Assembly: GCA_033032865.1 (NCBI GenBank)
Contig: JAWHQI010000028.1
Coordinates: 10,745,001-10,809,000 of the forward strand
Reading direction: 5' to 3'
Source of the DNA: Dactylorhiza incarnata
Lineage: Eukaryota; Streptophyta; Magnoliopsida; Asparagales; Orchidaceae
Length of the DNA: 64,000 nucleotides
The notes under the pieces are model-generated. The model worked only from the letters and a program-made list of their open reading frames with translations. It searched no databases and was not told the DNA's origin. The position numbers and the translations under genes are program-made. This document shows, piece by piece, positions 44,600-54,918 of this stretch; the stretch's first letter is position 1, and each line of letters starts with the position of its first letter.

Positions 44600-45651
44600 A
44601 GTACGTCAAGAAGTGCGATTTCGATGAATTTAGGAAGTCGATCCTGGAGACCCACTCCTCGCCCTCACGTCGTCAGGCGAGTGCTCAACTCCTGCAGTCC
44701 CGATACTCACCTCACATGCCTTGGTCGAGGAGGCGCCAGGTTGGAGAGCAGTGAAGGAAGTGTTGGTGGAGGAGGACGAGCGAGCCCTCCATGCACGAGT
44801 ATTGTTCCCCGGCCCGCCGAGTGCTCGCTTCCCAGGCGAGGAGACCGCGCGAGTCCTTTTAACTCACCAAGTAGGGTTAATGAGCCCTTTATGTGAGTTG
44901 ATCCTTTCAGACCAAGTGCCGGAGGGGTTCAGGGATCTAGTCATGTCCTACTACACCGGCAAGGATGATCCAGTTCAGCATCTCTAGTGGTTCGAAGACA
45001 CCGTCTCCATCAGGCAAGTGACCGATGCCTTCAAGTGCAGGCTGTTCGCCATCATGTTCAAAGGAAAGGCGAAAGGCTGGTTCCACCAGCTTCCCTCAGG
45101 GACTATATACAGCTTCGAAGACCTGCGTCGGAGTTTCCTGTTGCACTACTCCACATCTAAGAAGAGGAAGAAGGGTGTTTTGAGGCTCTCTTCCTAGTCA
45201 AGCAAGGGGCTGAGGAGTCACTGAGAAGCTACGCGGATAACTTCCAAGAGGAGGCTCTTTTGGTCCAGGAGGTGCCCGAGCACACCTTGCAGCTTGCCCT
45301 CACCATCAGGCTACAATAAGGGTTGTTCAGGATAGAGCTAGACAAGTATCCTCCTCTATCTTTCGAGTAGCCGATAGATCGAGCGGGGAGGCAGATCAAG
45401 AGCGAGGCCTCAAATCCCGGGTTTGTGACGAAGTTGGTCAGGTTGACAAGAAGCGAGGTGAAAAGAGCAGGAGGTTCTCAATAGCTGGAGGAGAGAAGGT
45501 ACGAAGAGTCGGAGAAGCAAGGGTTCCAAGGGACATCCCGGGGGAAGGATCCATGGTGGAGGTTTTAGCCGTCGGTCAATCGGCCAGTCTGGAGGCTGCC
45601 GGGAGGACCTCCTCAGGGCCAGGATGGCGGGCCCTTCTAGGGGGATGGAAC
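44600..45651 (+). pseudogene. gag: Element E gag, broken and truncated (Tat type)
   Basis: The reading contains LSDQVPEGFRDLVMSYYTGK, TAG at 44985, then WFEDTVSIRQVTDAFKCRLF, KGKAKGWFHQLPSGTIYSFED and LRRSFLLHY, the conserved core of plant Tat/Athila Retrotrans_gag domains. A frameshift near 45180 leads to VKQGAEESLRSYADNFQEEA, then further stops. Element F begins at 45652. Confidence 0.82.
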
Positions 45652-47109
45652 TATTGGAACATGCTTTCCGCATCTCTTGGTTTGACAATAACAAATCCTA
45701 TTGTATTTGATCATACTTGTTTAGTGTTTATAGTATGCAGGATTCTGTGCTTTCAAATCTCCATGGTGCTGTGTTTTGTTGCTACCGCGCCGCATTAACA
45801 TTACCGCTGGCGCTAGCACCAACGAACCGCTGAGACAAAACCGCTGAGAAGGGAATCCGCTAAGATGCAAGCTGGCGTTTGACGAAATGTATGCACTACC
45901 GCGGGGCATCAGCGTTACTGCGGCGCGCTAGTTCCGTTCGAAGAAATGAATGATGCGTTCGATGAATTGTGAGGACAGCTCGACGAAGATGCGCCCGACG
46001 AAATGACCTACCGCAGAGCGTTAGCACTGACGTTGGCGTTAACATATATGGAAACAATTGACAGAAAGGAAAGTGGAGAAAAAGGAATGTCGATGGGTCG
46101 CTATGTTTGGCAAGTACTATCGCGGCGCGCTAGGTCTAACGCCCGGCGGTAGCTTTTGGAAACATCCTGTCTGCAGTTGATTGAGGGGTAAATTTGGAAA
46201 GAGATATTGGCGGAAGGAAGGAAATCGCACTATCGCGGGGCGATAGTGTTACCGCGGCGCGCTAGGCTGTCACAACCGTTTGTGCTCAGAAGTTGCCTTA
46301 ACTGCCACGATCCATGTGCGCATCGTGTCACTATCGCGGGGCGGTAGTACTAGCGCAGGCGGTAGCTGTCGAATCTATTGAAAGAGCGGTGCCTCCTCCA
46401 TTAGAGTTGGCTATTGCTGAAAGTTTTGAAGCCATATTTTCAGAGCACTCGTGAGGGCCTTTCCAAGTAGCCCAAAGAACTCCGTCAATGTTCGTGAACG
46501 CAAAGAACTTGAAGACCAATACGATCGCATCTACATCGACATCAAGTTCTACATTTGAGGGAGTCATTAGTTTGTGTTTTGTTTTACTTTCAAATTGTAA
46601 CCTTTATATCTTTTGTTCGGTAGAGGACCTCGCCACACGGCGACTAGGGCCTTGCGGGGACTAGGGGAATTCACCACATGGAGACTAGGTCTAGGTAGGA
46701 CTTAGGGAGGAATTTGCCACACGGCGACTGGGTCTAGGGAGTAGATCTAGGGGGTGCTCGAGGCCTTTCTGGTGATAGATTGGCTAGAGCGGCTTGAGGC
46801 CGTATCTGGGGAGAGATCGGCTAAAGCCAACCGGTTCGTGGGGATACGAGTCGGTATAGAAAACAAAAAGGGTTTTCATATTATTCGCTTCGATTTCTAG
46901 CGTCATTGAAATTAAATTTTGTAATCAATTTTATAAATGATAATCATGTCTTTTCTTGTTTAATAAAATTGATTTCATTTCTAATTTCATTATCTCTTTA
47001 CTTTTGATTTAACTGTGACAAAAATATCAAAAGTTATCTATTAAAGCTTACAGTTTTTAAAACCCTTATTCACCCCCCCCCCCCTCTAAGGGCGCCTACA
47101 AATCCAACA
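45652..47109 (+). repeat. Element F 5' LTR
   Basis: 1458 bp, ending AATCCAACA. It holds CCGCTGAGA words like those of element A (45828-45870), TTCGACGAA words like those of element G (45878-46000), and its own dyad: CACTATCGC, GGG, GCGATAGTG at 46228-46248, plus variants. Further on, CACGGCGACTAGG-type short tandem repeats (46630-46745) and a 12-base C run (47073-47084) lie in the R/U5 part. Confidence 0.9.
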
Positions 47110-47110
47110 A

Positions 47111-47128
47111 GTGGTATCAAAGCTAGGT
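47111..47128 (+). other. Element F primer-binding site
   Basis: TGGTATCAAAGC starts two bases after the LTR end, the same variant as in element A. Confidence 0.87.
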
Positions 47129-47158
47129 TATTCCAATTCAGCTTAACAACCGGGAATA

Positions 47159-48604
47159 ATGGCGTCTCTTGATCATGATCTCGCTTCTACTAGTGGGGAA
47201 AATTTTAATATAACTGAAAAAGTATTAGCACCACCTTTATTTATGGGCATAAATTATAAAGGGTGGAAAACATTAATGAAAAATTTTCTTAAGGCCTTAG
47301 ATGAAAAAGTTTGGAATATTACTATAGAAAAGCTACCTAGCGTACTAACTAGAAATGAAATTATTTTAAATGCAAAATCTATGAATAGTATATTTTGTGT
47401 ATTATACCAAAATATTTTCAAACTTATTTATATTTTACCTACCGCATATGAGATTTGGAATTTTCTTGAAAGAACTTATGATTCTCCTTCTACAGGTATG
47501 GAACATTCACAAGAACAGGAAAATATGCAAGCCTGCACAAATGTTCAAGAAAGCTACTCAAATGATGGATCCATAGAATGCTCATCAAGCGGAAAGGATG
47601 ATGGAAACTCTTGTTTGGAAGAGGAAGATGAAGAAGACAAAGGAACAATATGTTCAAATCTTGCCTCATCCACAAGCGCTGTAAGGAAATCAAAATCTCC
47701 TATTTTTTGTACTTCTATTTCTACATTACAATTGCTACAAATTACTAAACGCAAGATTAAGAAACTAAAAATGGCTAATGCAAAACTACGTTTAGAAAAT
47801 AAAACTTTGAAAGCAAATGTGAATGTAGAATCCAAAAACGAAATGTCTCTATCTCCATCATGCTCTTCATTTGAAAACTCTATATCTTGTTTTTATTGTA
47901 ATAATATTAAAGAAAAATTCAAGGAACTTGAAAAAGAGTTTACTTTCGTAAAAGGACAAAATAAAAAATTATATTTAGAAAATTCTTCCTTGAAAAATGA
48001 TTGTGCTAAGTGTAAAGACTATAAAATTGAAATTAAAGAGATGGTTGAAACATTTGATGAATATAGAAATGACTATCAAAATCATATTGATTCAATTGTT
48101 TCCATTCTTAAAAATAGCTCAATCGCTTATAATAAAGCTAGACATAATCTTATAGTTAAGAATGATGAATTAAAATAAAAAATCAACTTGCTTATGAAAA
48201 TGGTAAATACAAACTCACAATATCAAACTATATCTAAAAGCATGTTGAATATGAATATGAATATTTTAACTAAGACAAATAATGGGAGTGAGAAACACAA
48301 AGTATTTGTAAATCAAAGTCAAAATCGCCATTATTTACAAAATCATGTTTCTCCCAATATAAAATTAAATGTTCACAAATTTCCTATAAACAATGTTTTA
48401 CAAAATCATCATGGAAATTTGACAAATAAAAACAATATTAAACCAAGGTTTGAATGGAGGCCCAAAGTTAAAAATGAAACACTAACTCCACTCAAATGGG
48501 CCCATTCATCACTATCTCCCCAAAAGCAAACACGATGTATTTGGGTACCCAAAGGAACCGTCACACCCGGTCCTCTTTGGATACCTAAATCTCTCATTCA
48601 TTAG
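47159..48604 (+). pseudogene. gag: Element F reduced gag
   Basis: ATG 47159 opens MASLDHDLAS followed by a short copia Gag start (FMGINYKGWKTLMKNFLKAL, AYEIWNFLERTYDS). The middle of the UBN2-like domain is missing: it jumps to an acidic Ser-rich and coiled-coil-rich part (KRKIKKLKMANAKLRLENK). TAA at 48176 interrupts the single frame, which continues to 48604 and ends with CIWVPKGTVTPGPLWIPK, the kind of end seen just before pol in Sireviruses. There is no CCHC knuckle. Confidence 0.75.
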
Positions 48605-49807
48605 TATCCAATCATTTGCATGAAGTAGAATTCAATTAAAAATAAAATATCATTTCTCTACTTCATGATATGCTTAATTTCCTTTTTGTTTTTGCTTTTA
48701 TTTCTTTGAGGCATCATGATAAGATCACTTTATATAACTTGTGATTTGATTTTCACATATTAAATCAAAATTCATTAATAAATCAAATTGAACAAAATTG
48801 AATAAAAAGTCATATCATTTTTCAAGTGATCTAATTATCTTTTATTTTATCCTTCTAAAATCCATTTCCTACAAGTCTTATAAAATTTGAAAAACTAAAG
48901 TTGTCATATGATATTTTTAAGACTAAATGAAATAAGTGTCAAAATGGATTTAAAAGGTATTTTTGGGGTATTAGGCTAAATTTATAAAATGCACAAGTTT
49001 TGCTTATTTACTTAATATTTTTGCGTCATTTGTTTGCCCCTATCATGCTTAACCAAAATCTGAAAAATTGGAAGTTAAAATTCATAATAACTATGTGCTT
49101 TAAAAACAAATATAATGAGAAATTAATCTTGCATAAAAGCCATAATTTATAAATTGTTTTTCCATAAGATTAAATGCTTAGTATGCCCATGATCATTCAA
49201 CCACATTATGTGTCTCACTATAGCAAGGGCGTAGGATTGTGTGCATTAGAAACCTAACCTCTAAGTCATGTCTTGTCCTTATCCGGGGAGGGTTCCAGTG
49301 GGGCCTTGCGAGGCACTGGGGGGAAAGAGTGCTAGGGTGAGCATTGTCTTTTGTATGCATGTGGGATTACACCACAACCTACGACATGCGTGCAGCTCCT
49401 AATGTTCATCCGTCACTTAGTACGGGGCTAGAGTGTAGACAGGTTGATAGAGTTTCTTGATCTTAGACATACTTATGTTGTATACATTGCATGAATATTA
49501 TTTCACTTATTTATGATCATTTCACTTATGCATATTTGTGCTCAAACATGTTATCTTATGTTTTTCTTATTATCTATTTCTGAACTCTCATGCATGTGAA
49601 AAACTCAAATATTTTGAAAGTGAATTGTGACACCTTAGACTAGAATTTGGGGTCTTGGACATTCATACTTAATCGTGCAAAATTCGTAATCTTATGACCT
49701 CACATATCTGATTTTTGTACTGAATCACATTGTCGCTAATCTGCATAACTATATTCATAAGAAAAATTCTAAAAAATTTCACGTCTTCCCAAAAATTCTA
49801 GTTCTGT

Positions 49808-49848
49808 CACTAACGCCCGACGATAGTTGGGTACCGCTGGCGTTAGTG
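49808..49848. promoter_or_regulatory. Internal dyad of element F
   Basis: CACTAACGCC (49808-49817) and GGCGTTAGTG (49839-49848) are perfect inverted arms. Between them are CGATAGTT and TACCGCT, words of the F LTR dyads. It sits in the internal region downstream of gag, comparable with the internal arrays of A and G. Confidence 0.6.
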
Positions 49849-50533
49849 GGTATTTCTGAATTTCCAGCTCCTTTTTCAGTTTTTATTTTTCAGTTCCTGT
49901 TATTTTTCCTTTAAAACTCTAAAAAAAACAAATCAAAATCCAACCAAAAACATGCTTTGTGTTTCTATATATCAAAACAAACTATAAAATAAATCAAAAA
50001 TATGTTTTCATTATTTATTATACTTTATCTCTTTACAAAATTTTAGTTTGACTATAATATTTCATAAGAGCATACATCTTAGTCATTTTGTTTCCAATGG
50101 TCAAAATTGAGTAGGCATACACATTAAGATTCTCTTCAATGTCTAATTTTAATTTCAAGTTTTCTAAACATTGTTTTTGTCATGCCTTGACCTTAATCTG
50201 ATTAGTTGCAATGAAATAGTCTATAGATAATTGTGTATGATTGCCTAGCATGCCTCTAAGTATGAGTAATGTTTTATGTTAATCAATGAATTATACACTC
50301 ACTATTTTGGTAATCTATATGTGCTCATAATCTTAGTCTTGCATGATTGTGTAGTGAAATAGTTTTAACATTTTAAGTTGTATGTCTAAATTACATACAC
50401 CGTCTTTCAAAATAAATTTAATGCACGATATAGAAGTGTTATTTCCATAATATTAATGTTTGCAACAACAAGTGAATTCAGAGACCTTCGGCCCAAAATA
50501 AAAATCTGAAATAAAAAGCCAAAGATAACTCCA

Positions 50534-50593
50534 CCAAGCACTACTCACCCTCCTGATAAGTCTTAATGAGCAATGTGAGGTTGAGCACCTTGG
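50534..50593 (+). ncRNA. Candidate structured RNA hairpin, copy 1
   Basis: An outer stem CCAAG / CTTGG encloses an inner stem CTCACCCTC / GAGGTTGAG (8 of 9 pairs) and a loop with CTGATAAGTCTTAATGAGCA. Copy 2 has the same loop but a different, still paired, inner stem. It may act in the element F RNA; no known family is recognised. Confidence 0.4.
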
Positions 50594-50698
50594 AAAGAAT
50601 TGTAATTTGTCTTGTGCAAACACATTCATCTTTTATCACTTCTATTTGTACACCGGATCACTAAAAATAAAAATCAATAAAATTGCTTATGTGATCCC

Positions 50699-50759
50699 CC
50701 AAGCAATACTTCGCTCCCTGATATGTCTTAATGAGCATTATGTGGGCGAAGCACCTTGG
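50699..50759 (+). ncRNA. Candidate structured RNA hairpin, copy 2
   Basis: The outer stem CCAAG / CTTGG is identical to copy 1. The inner stem is CTTCGC / GCGAAG, different from copy 1 on both sides, and the loop CTGATATGTCTTAATGAGCA differs by one base. Changes on both sides that keep pairing suggest selection on RNA structure. Confidence 0.4.
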
Positions 50760-51226
50760 TTGTTGTACCGATTATTTGTACCTTGAAACTTTATTCTAGA
50801 TGATGTGTGAAAGTAATTATAATATTGCATCCTTAATATTGTTGTCACTATTTCATTATATATGTCATGTGTTTTGATTATTTCACTTGTATACTTTTAT
50901 CAAAACACCTTATGCACACATCATTGTTTTTCATAAAGCTTCCACTCATGAGAATTGGATACTAATGCAAACATTACATAATTCTCTAGAAACTTAAGTA
51001 AAAGCACTAGATTGCAATGCATGATTTCTACAATGTTTTCTTTACTTAAAATACGAAGTGGTTAAATTGTAGTTATTATCTCTTTGGATATGTTCACTCA
51101 TGCTTGCCTATTTGTTATGAAAATTTTCAAAGTTAAATTGCTCAATTGTTGAAATGGTCAAACTATTACAAAATATTAATCTTTTTAACACAAATGAAAA
51201 TATTAATCTTTTAAAAAAAAGGGTTT

Positions 51227-51497
51227 TGTTGGAACATGCTTTCCGCATCTCTTGGTTTGACAATAACAAATCCTATTGTATTTGATCATACTTATTTTGT
51301 GTTCATAGTATGCAGGATTCTGTGCTTTCAAATCTCCATGGTGCTGTGTTTTGTTGCTACCGCGCCGCGTTAACATTATCGCTGGAGCTAGCACCAACGA
51401 ACCGCTGAGACGAAACCGCTGAGAAGGGAAGCCGCTGAGATGCAAGCTGGCGTTCGACGAAATGAATGCACTACCGCGGGGCGTCAGCGTTACCGCG
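51227..51497 (+). repeat. Element F 3' LTR, first part
   Basis: TGTTGGAACATGC onward matches 45652-45923. It is interrupted at 51497 by element G. The last five bases, CCGCG, are the target duplication. Confidence 0.93.
51493..51497. repeat. Target duplication CCGCG, left copy of element G
   Basis: Repeated exactly at 63031-63035 after the 3' LTR of element G. Confidence 0.93.
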
Positions 51498-52707
51498 TGT
51501 TGGAACAACCCTATTACTGTTTTGGGCTAGGTTCACTATGTTTTAACTAAGGATCTAGTTGACCCCATTGTATAGCTTAAGGGTCAAGTCTTTAGGCTGA
51601 TTGATTAGCTAGAACTTAAGGAATATTTAAGTTCCCAGCTTTTGACAAATGGCGAGTGGCGTTCAACAAATGTCTATTTTCATTCGACAAATTCTTCTCA
51701 GCAGACTGAAGAATTATAGCCAGTTCCAGCGCTCGACATTCTCTGAGCAGCGTTCGACAAATGACAAGCATCGTTCGACGAATTCCAGCCAAAGCTCGAC
51801 AAATTCTATATGAAAGCTCAGTTCGACAAATACAAGTCCAGATCATCTATATCAGTTATTTTGTCAACACTCTAAACACAAATCGACGACCTTAACGGAT
51901 CTATTCAAGTACTTTTGGACGTATTCAGTCAGTTTAGTAAGGATATCTTATTAATTTATTATATTCTTTTATTCCTTCTATTCCAAGACAAGAATAGTCG
52001 TTGACATTTAATGCTACAGCATCTTTCACGTCAAAGGAATCAAAAAGGACCTGCCAAAATCGTTTTGGTGGCTATTACAGTTCCAAGAAGGATTTAAGCC
52101 AGAATAATATATTCCTTAAAGACAGATGATTTGAATTTCAAAATTAGAAATCTATCACAGAAGAAAGTATATACAAAAACAGTCGTATACTCTTTTACGA
52201 CACAGATCTTACACAGTTATTTTTAAGTTTCTCAAAAATACAGTTCTGTAGAACAACAAGAATACAGAAGGATTAGAGGAAGGAGAGGAAGAAGAATAAA
52301 TACACAGAGAACATATACTTTCATTCTTCTTCTTCCTAAAAAGCAGCATCTTCATCTCTCTGAGAACAACATTCATTCTCTCAGATCTGCTGCAAGTTCA
52401 AGTCTTCTAAAGAGCAACAACAATCTGAAGATTTACTTCTTCCAGATTAATCTGCTACAGAAGATTTCTATTTTAGAGAAAGCTTCATCCTCAAGTTGTC
52501 AACAACTTCAAACAGACAGGGGGAGCTTTCATCCTCAACACCTTTTGTCTTCTCTTAGAAAATAACGCTACCTCCGTCATACGAAAGCTTTTCCCGGGAT
52601 TTCTCTTCCAGGTCCCTCTCAGTATTTTTTTAATACTCTATTCAGCCCCCCCCCCCACCCCCCCCCCCCCCCCTCTAGAGTAACTTAAGATCTAACCTCC
52701 ACTTTCA
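51498..52707 (+). repeat. Element G 5' LTR (internally deleted)
   Basis: 1210 bp, TGTTGGAACAACC to CACTTTCA. The first 1063 bases align with the 3' LTR without net length change. Then 52561-52624 (64 bp of unrelated sequence) replaces 62523-62963 (441 bp). TTCGACAAA / TTTGTCGAA-type words lie at 51640-51840. The C run near the end is 52647-52673 with one A. Confidence 0.93.
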
Positions 52708-52708
52708 A

Positions 52709-52726
52709 TTGGTATCAGAGGGTGTT
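52709..52726 (+). other. Element G primer-binding site
   Basis: TTGGTATCAGAGGG after the LTR end is the initiator Met tRNA-type site. Confidence 0.87.
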
Positions 52727-52818
52727 GATTCCTTACAGGCTAACACCTGAATCACAAAGATCAATTAGATCTTAAATTTATCTAGAGTTTTTGTTTATTT
52801 ATTTTTTGTTAAAAACTC

Positions 52819-54897
52819 ATGGCACAAAACAAGGAATACTCAAGCACAAGACCTCCAATGTGCAACCTTAGTAAGTTTGCACTTTGGAAAGCAAGGATTA
52901 GGCTTTATATGAACTCCATTGATGAAGAGATTTTTAATGTTATTTTGACAGGGCCTCCAGCACCTACAGCATCAACCAGCACTGAAGCTATAGGAGATAA
53001 TCATGCTGTCCCACCTCCTGAGTGGACAGAAACTCAAAAGAAGCAAAGAAATGCAGATACTAAGGCCATGAACATATTGGCTCAAACTATGTCTGATGAC
53101 ATATTTCAAAAAGTGGTTGAATGTACTTCAGCCAGAGAGATTTGGATCTCACTAAATAACATGGTTGCAGGTTCTGCAGATGAGAGAAAAGACAGAAGAT
53201 CACACTTGATCTCTCTGTATGAAAACTTCAAGAAAGGAGACACAGAGACAGTGGCTGACATGTACAACAGACTCAGTCTCATAATAAATGAGCTGAAGAC
53301 CTTGGACAAAGTGATTTCTATCACTGAAATAAATGACAAGATCTTAATGTGCTTCCCCAGCACATGTGACTCAAGAATCTGTCCAATCAAGGATGCTAGG
53401 AGTCTCAATGAGATTACCACAGAAGCACTGTTGGGCAAGCTCAAATCTTATGAGCAGCTCATCAAGTTCAGGGAAGCAGAATCATCCACTACATCTCCAG
53501 CAAAAAGGAAAGAAAAGAGCATAGCTTTCAAAGCAGCTGATGCAGAAGAAGGAAAAACTCCTGACAATGAGGAGATCATGAGTCTAATAGACAAAAGATT
53601 TTACAAGGTGACTAAGAAAGACATCAAGAAAAAGTTATCCAGAAGCTATGACAAGCCAAGGTAGGACAAAAATCATGCAAATGAAATTATATGTTTCGGT
53701 TGCAGGAAACCAGGACACATTGCACCTGATTGTCTAGAAAATCAAAACAAGAAGGACAAGAAGGAAAAGTGAAAAGAAAAGGAAGAAAAGAGAAACTCCA
53801 GCAAATCTTCCTCCCACAATCACAAAAAGAAGGGGAGAGGATTTGTAGCAAAATCCTGGAGTGAAACAGAATCTGAATCAGAATCTTCATCCTGCTCTTC
53901 TGATGATGAAGAAACAAAAGAAAATGACCAATGCTTAATGGCCATTTATGACTCAGACAGTGAGTCAGGATATGCTTCTTCATCCAGCTCCAATGATGAT
54001 GAAGAAGAGAAGAATTTCTGCATGATGACAATCAATGCCTCAGCCAACAATTCTGATGAAGAAAAATCAGAATCAGAAGCAAAAGATGATGCTGATCAGG
54101 TAATAGCTAACTTTGATTTTACTTCCATTGAATTCAAGGCTGAATTCAAAGTTCTTTGCGTAGACTTAATTAAATCTGAGAAGGAAATAAGCTCACTCAG
54201 AAATAAGCTAGCTGATATGAAAATTATAAGCGAAGAGAATATAAAACTTAAAAAGGATTTGGCTGCCTCCAGGGAACATATTGTTCTCATTGAGAGAAAG
54301 TTGTCTGAAGCAAAAGAGTGTGAAGAATCCTTAAATGGGAGAAGTATCAAACTGATGGACATAACAAGCACAGTTAATGCTAGACTTAATAGCAAATTGG
54401 GCTTGGGTGCCTCATCAAGTGAGTCACACCTAGTTAAGAAGAATATTTTATCTACACCCATAAAATTTATATCTGCTAAGGGCAAAGAGGCTACTGAAAC
54501 CAATAAAGATATTTCAAGCAAGAATATTAAGAATAAGAGAATTCAGAAGAATTCGTCGAACAAAGCTCGACAAAAAGATTCAAATTTGTCAAACGGGGAT
54601 CGACGAAAACTGAGAACAGACTTTCAGTATAGTTATAATATGGACAGCGCTCGACAAAAACATGCACATTCGTCGAACGACGGTCGACGAATTTACCCAA
54701 ATTTGTCGAACAGATATTATACAGAAAGTTCTAAGAATTCTAATTCTAAATATACTAGAAATCCTTTTACTGAGTGGGTAATACCTCCAAGGAGATTCCA
54801 CTCACAAGGCTATAAGGATCAGCCTGAAATGACCTTTATTTCTGAATATTATGGACAAACAAATGGACCCAAGGTAGTCTGGGTCAAAAACAACTAG
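52819..54897 (+). pseudogene. gag: Element G gag, one frame with two stops
   Basis: ATG 52819 starts a 693-codon frame broken only by TAG 53662 and TGA 53770. It contains the copia Gag domain (KARIRLYMNSIDEEIFNVIL, SDDIFQKVVECTSAREIW, ADMYNRLSLIINELKTL), a zinc knuckle CFGCRKPGHIAPDC (about 53692-53733), an acidic Ser-rich part, a coiled-coil-like part and a basic Asn/Ser/Lys tail. The tail is encoded by DNA carrying the element's TTCGTCGA / TCGACGAA dyads (54548-54710). The frame ends in TAG 54895, and pol follows in the same frame after that stop. Confidence 0.9.
54669..54691. promoter_or_regulatory. Element G dyad inside gag coding sequence
   Basis: TTCGTCGA (54669-54676), 7-base spacer, TCGACGAA (54684-54691) is a perfect 8-bp dyad. 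Weaker copies lie at about 54549-54572 and 54586-54608. The same motif is in the LTR and at 58140-58252. Confidence 0.65.
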
Positions 54898-54918
54898 TTT
54901 ATTTTTCTATCATTGCAG
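54898..54918 (+). other. Acceptor-like signal between gag and pol of element G
   Basis: A T-rich stretch ending in CATTGCAG lies directly after the gag stop. Element A has CTCCTTCTTGCAG at the same place (4812-4824). It could be a splice acceptor for a pol message, or simply conserved sequence. Confidence 0.35.

Larger units (their letters stand above)
43745..45651 (+). mobile_element. Element E: 5' part of a Tat-like Ty3 element
   Basis: LTR, degenerate primer-binding site, poly-C leader and broken gag are present. The gag is cut at 45651 by insertion of element F. The remainder should lie beyond the window, after the end of F. Its LTR belongs to the same family as element P. Confidence 0.82.
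48605..51226. other. Element F non-coding internal region
   Basis: 2.6 kb, AT-rich, with no trace of pol. It holds a strong short hairpin (CCAGTG at 49295-49300 with CACTGG at 49314-49319), the dyad at 49808-49848 and two related hairpins at 50534-50593 and 50699-50759. An A-rich tract with AAAGGG before 51227 is the likely polypurine tract. Confidence 0.6.
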
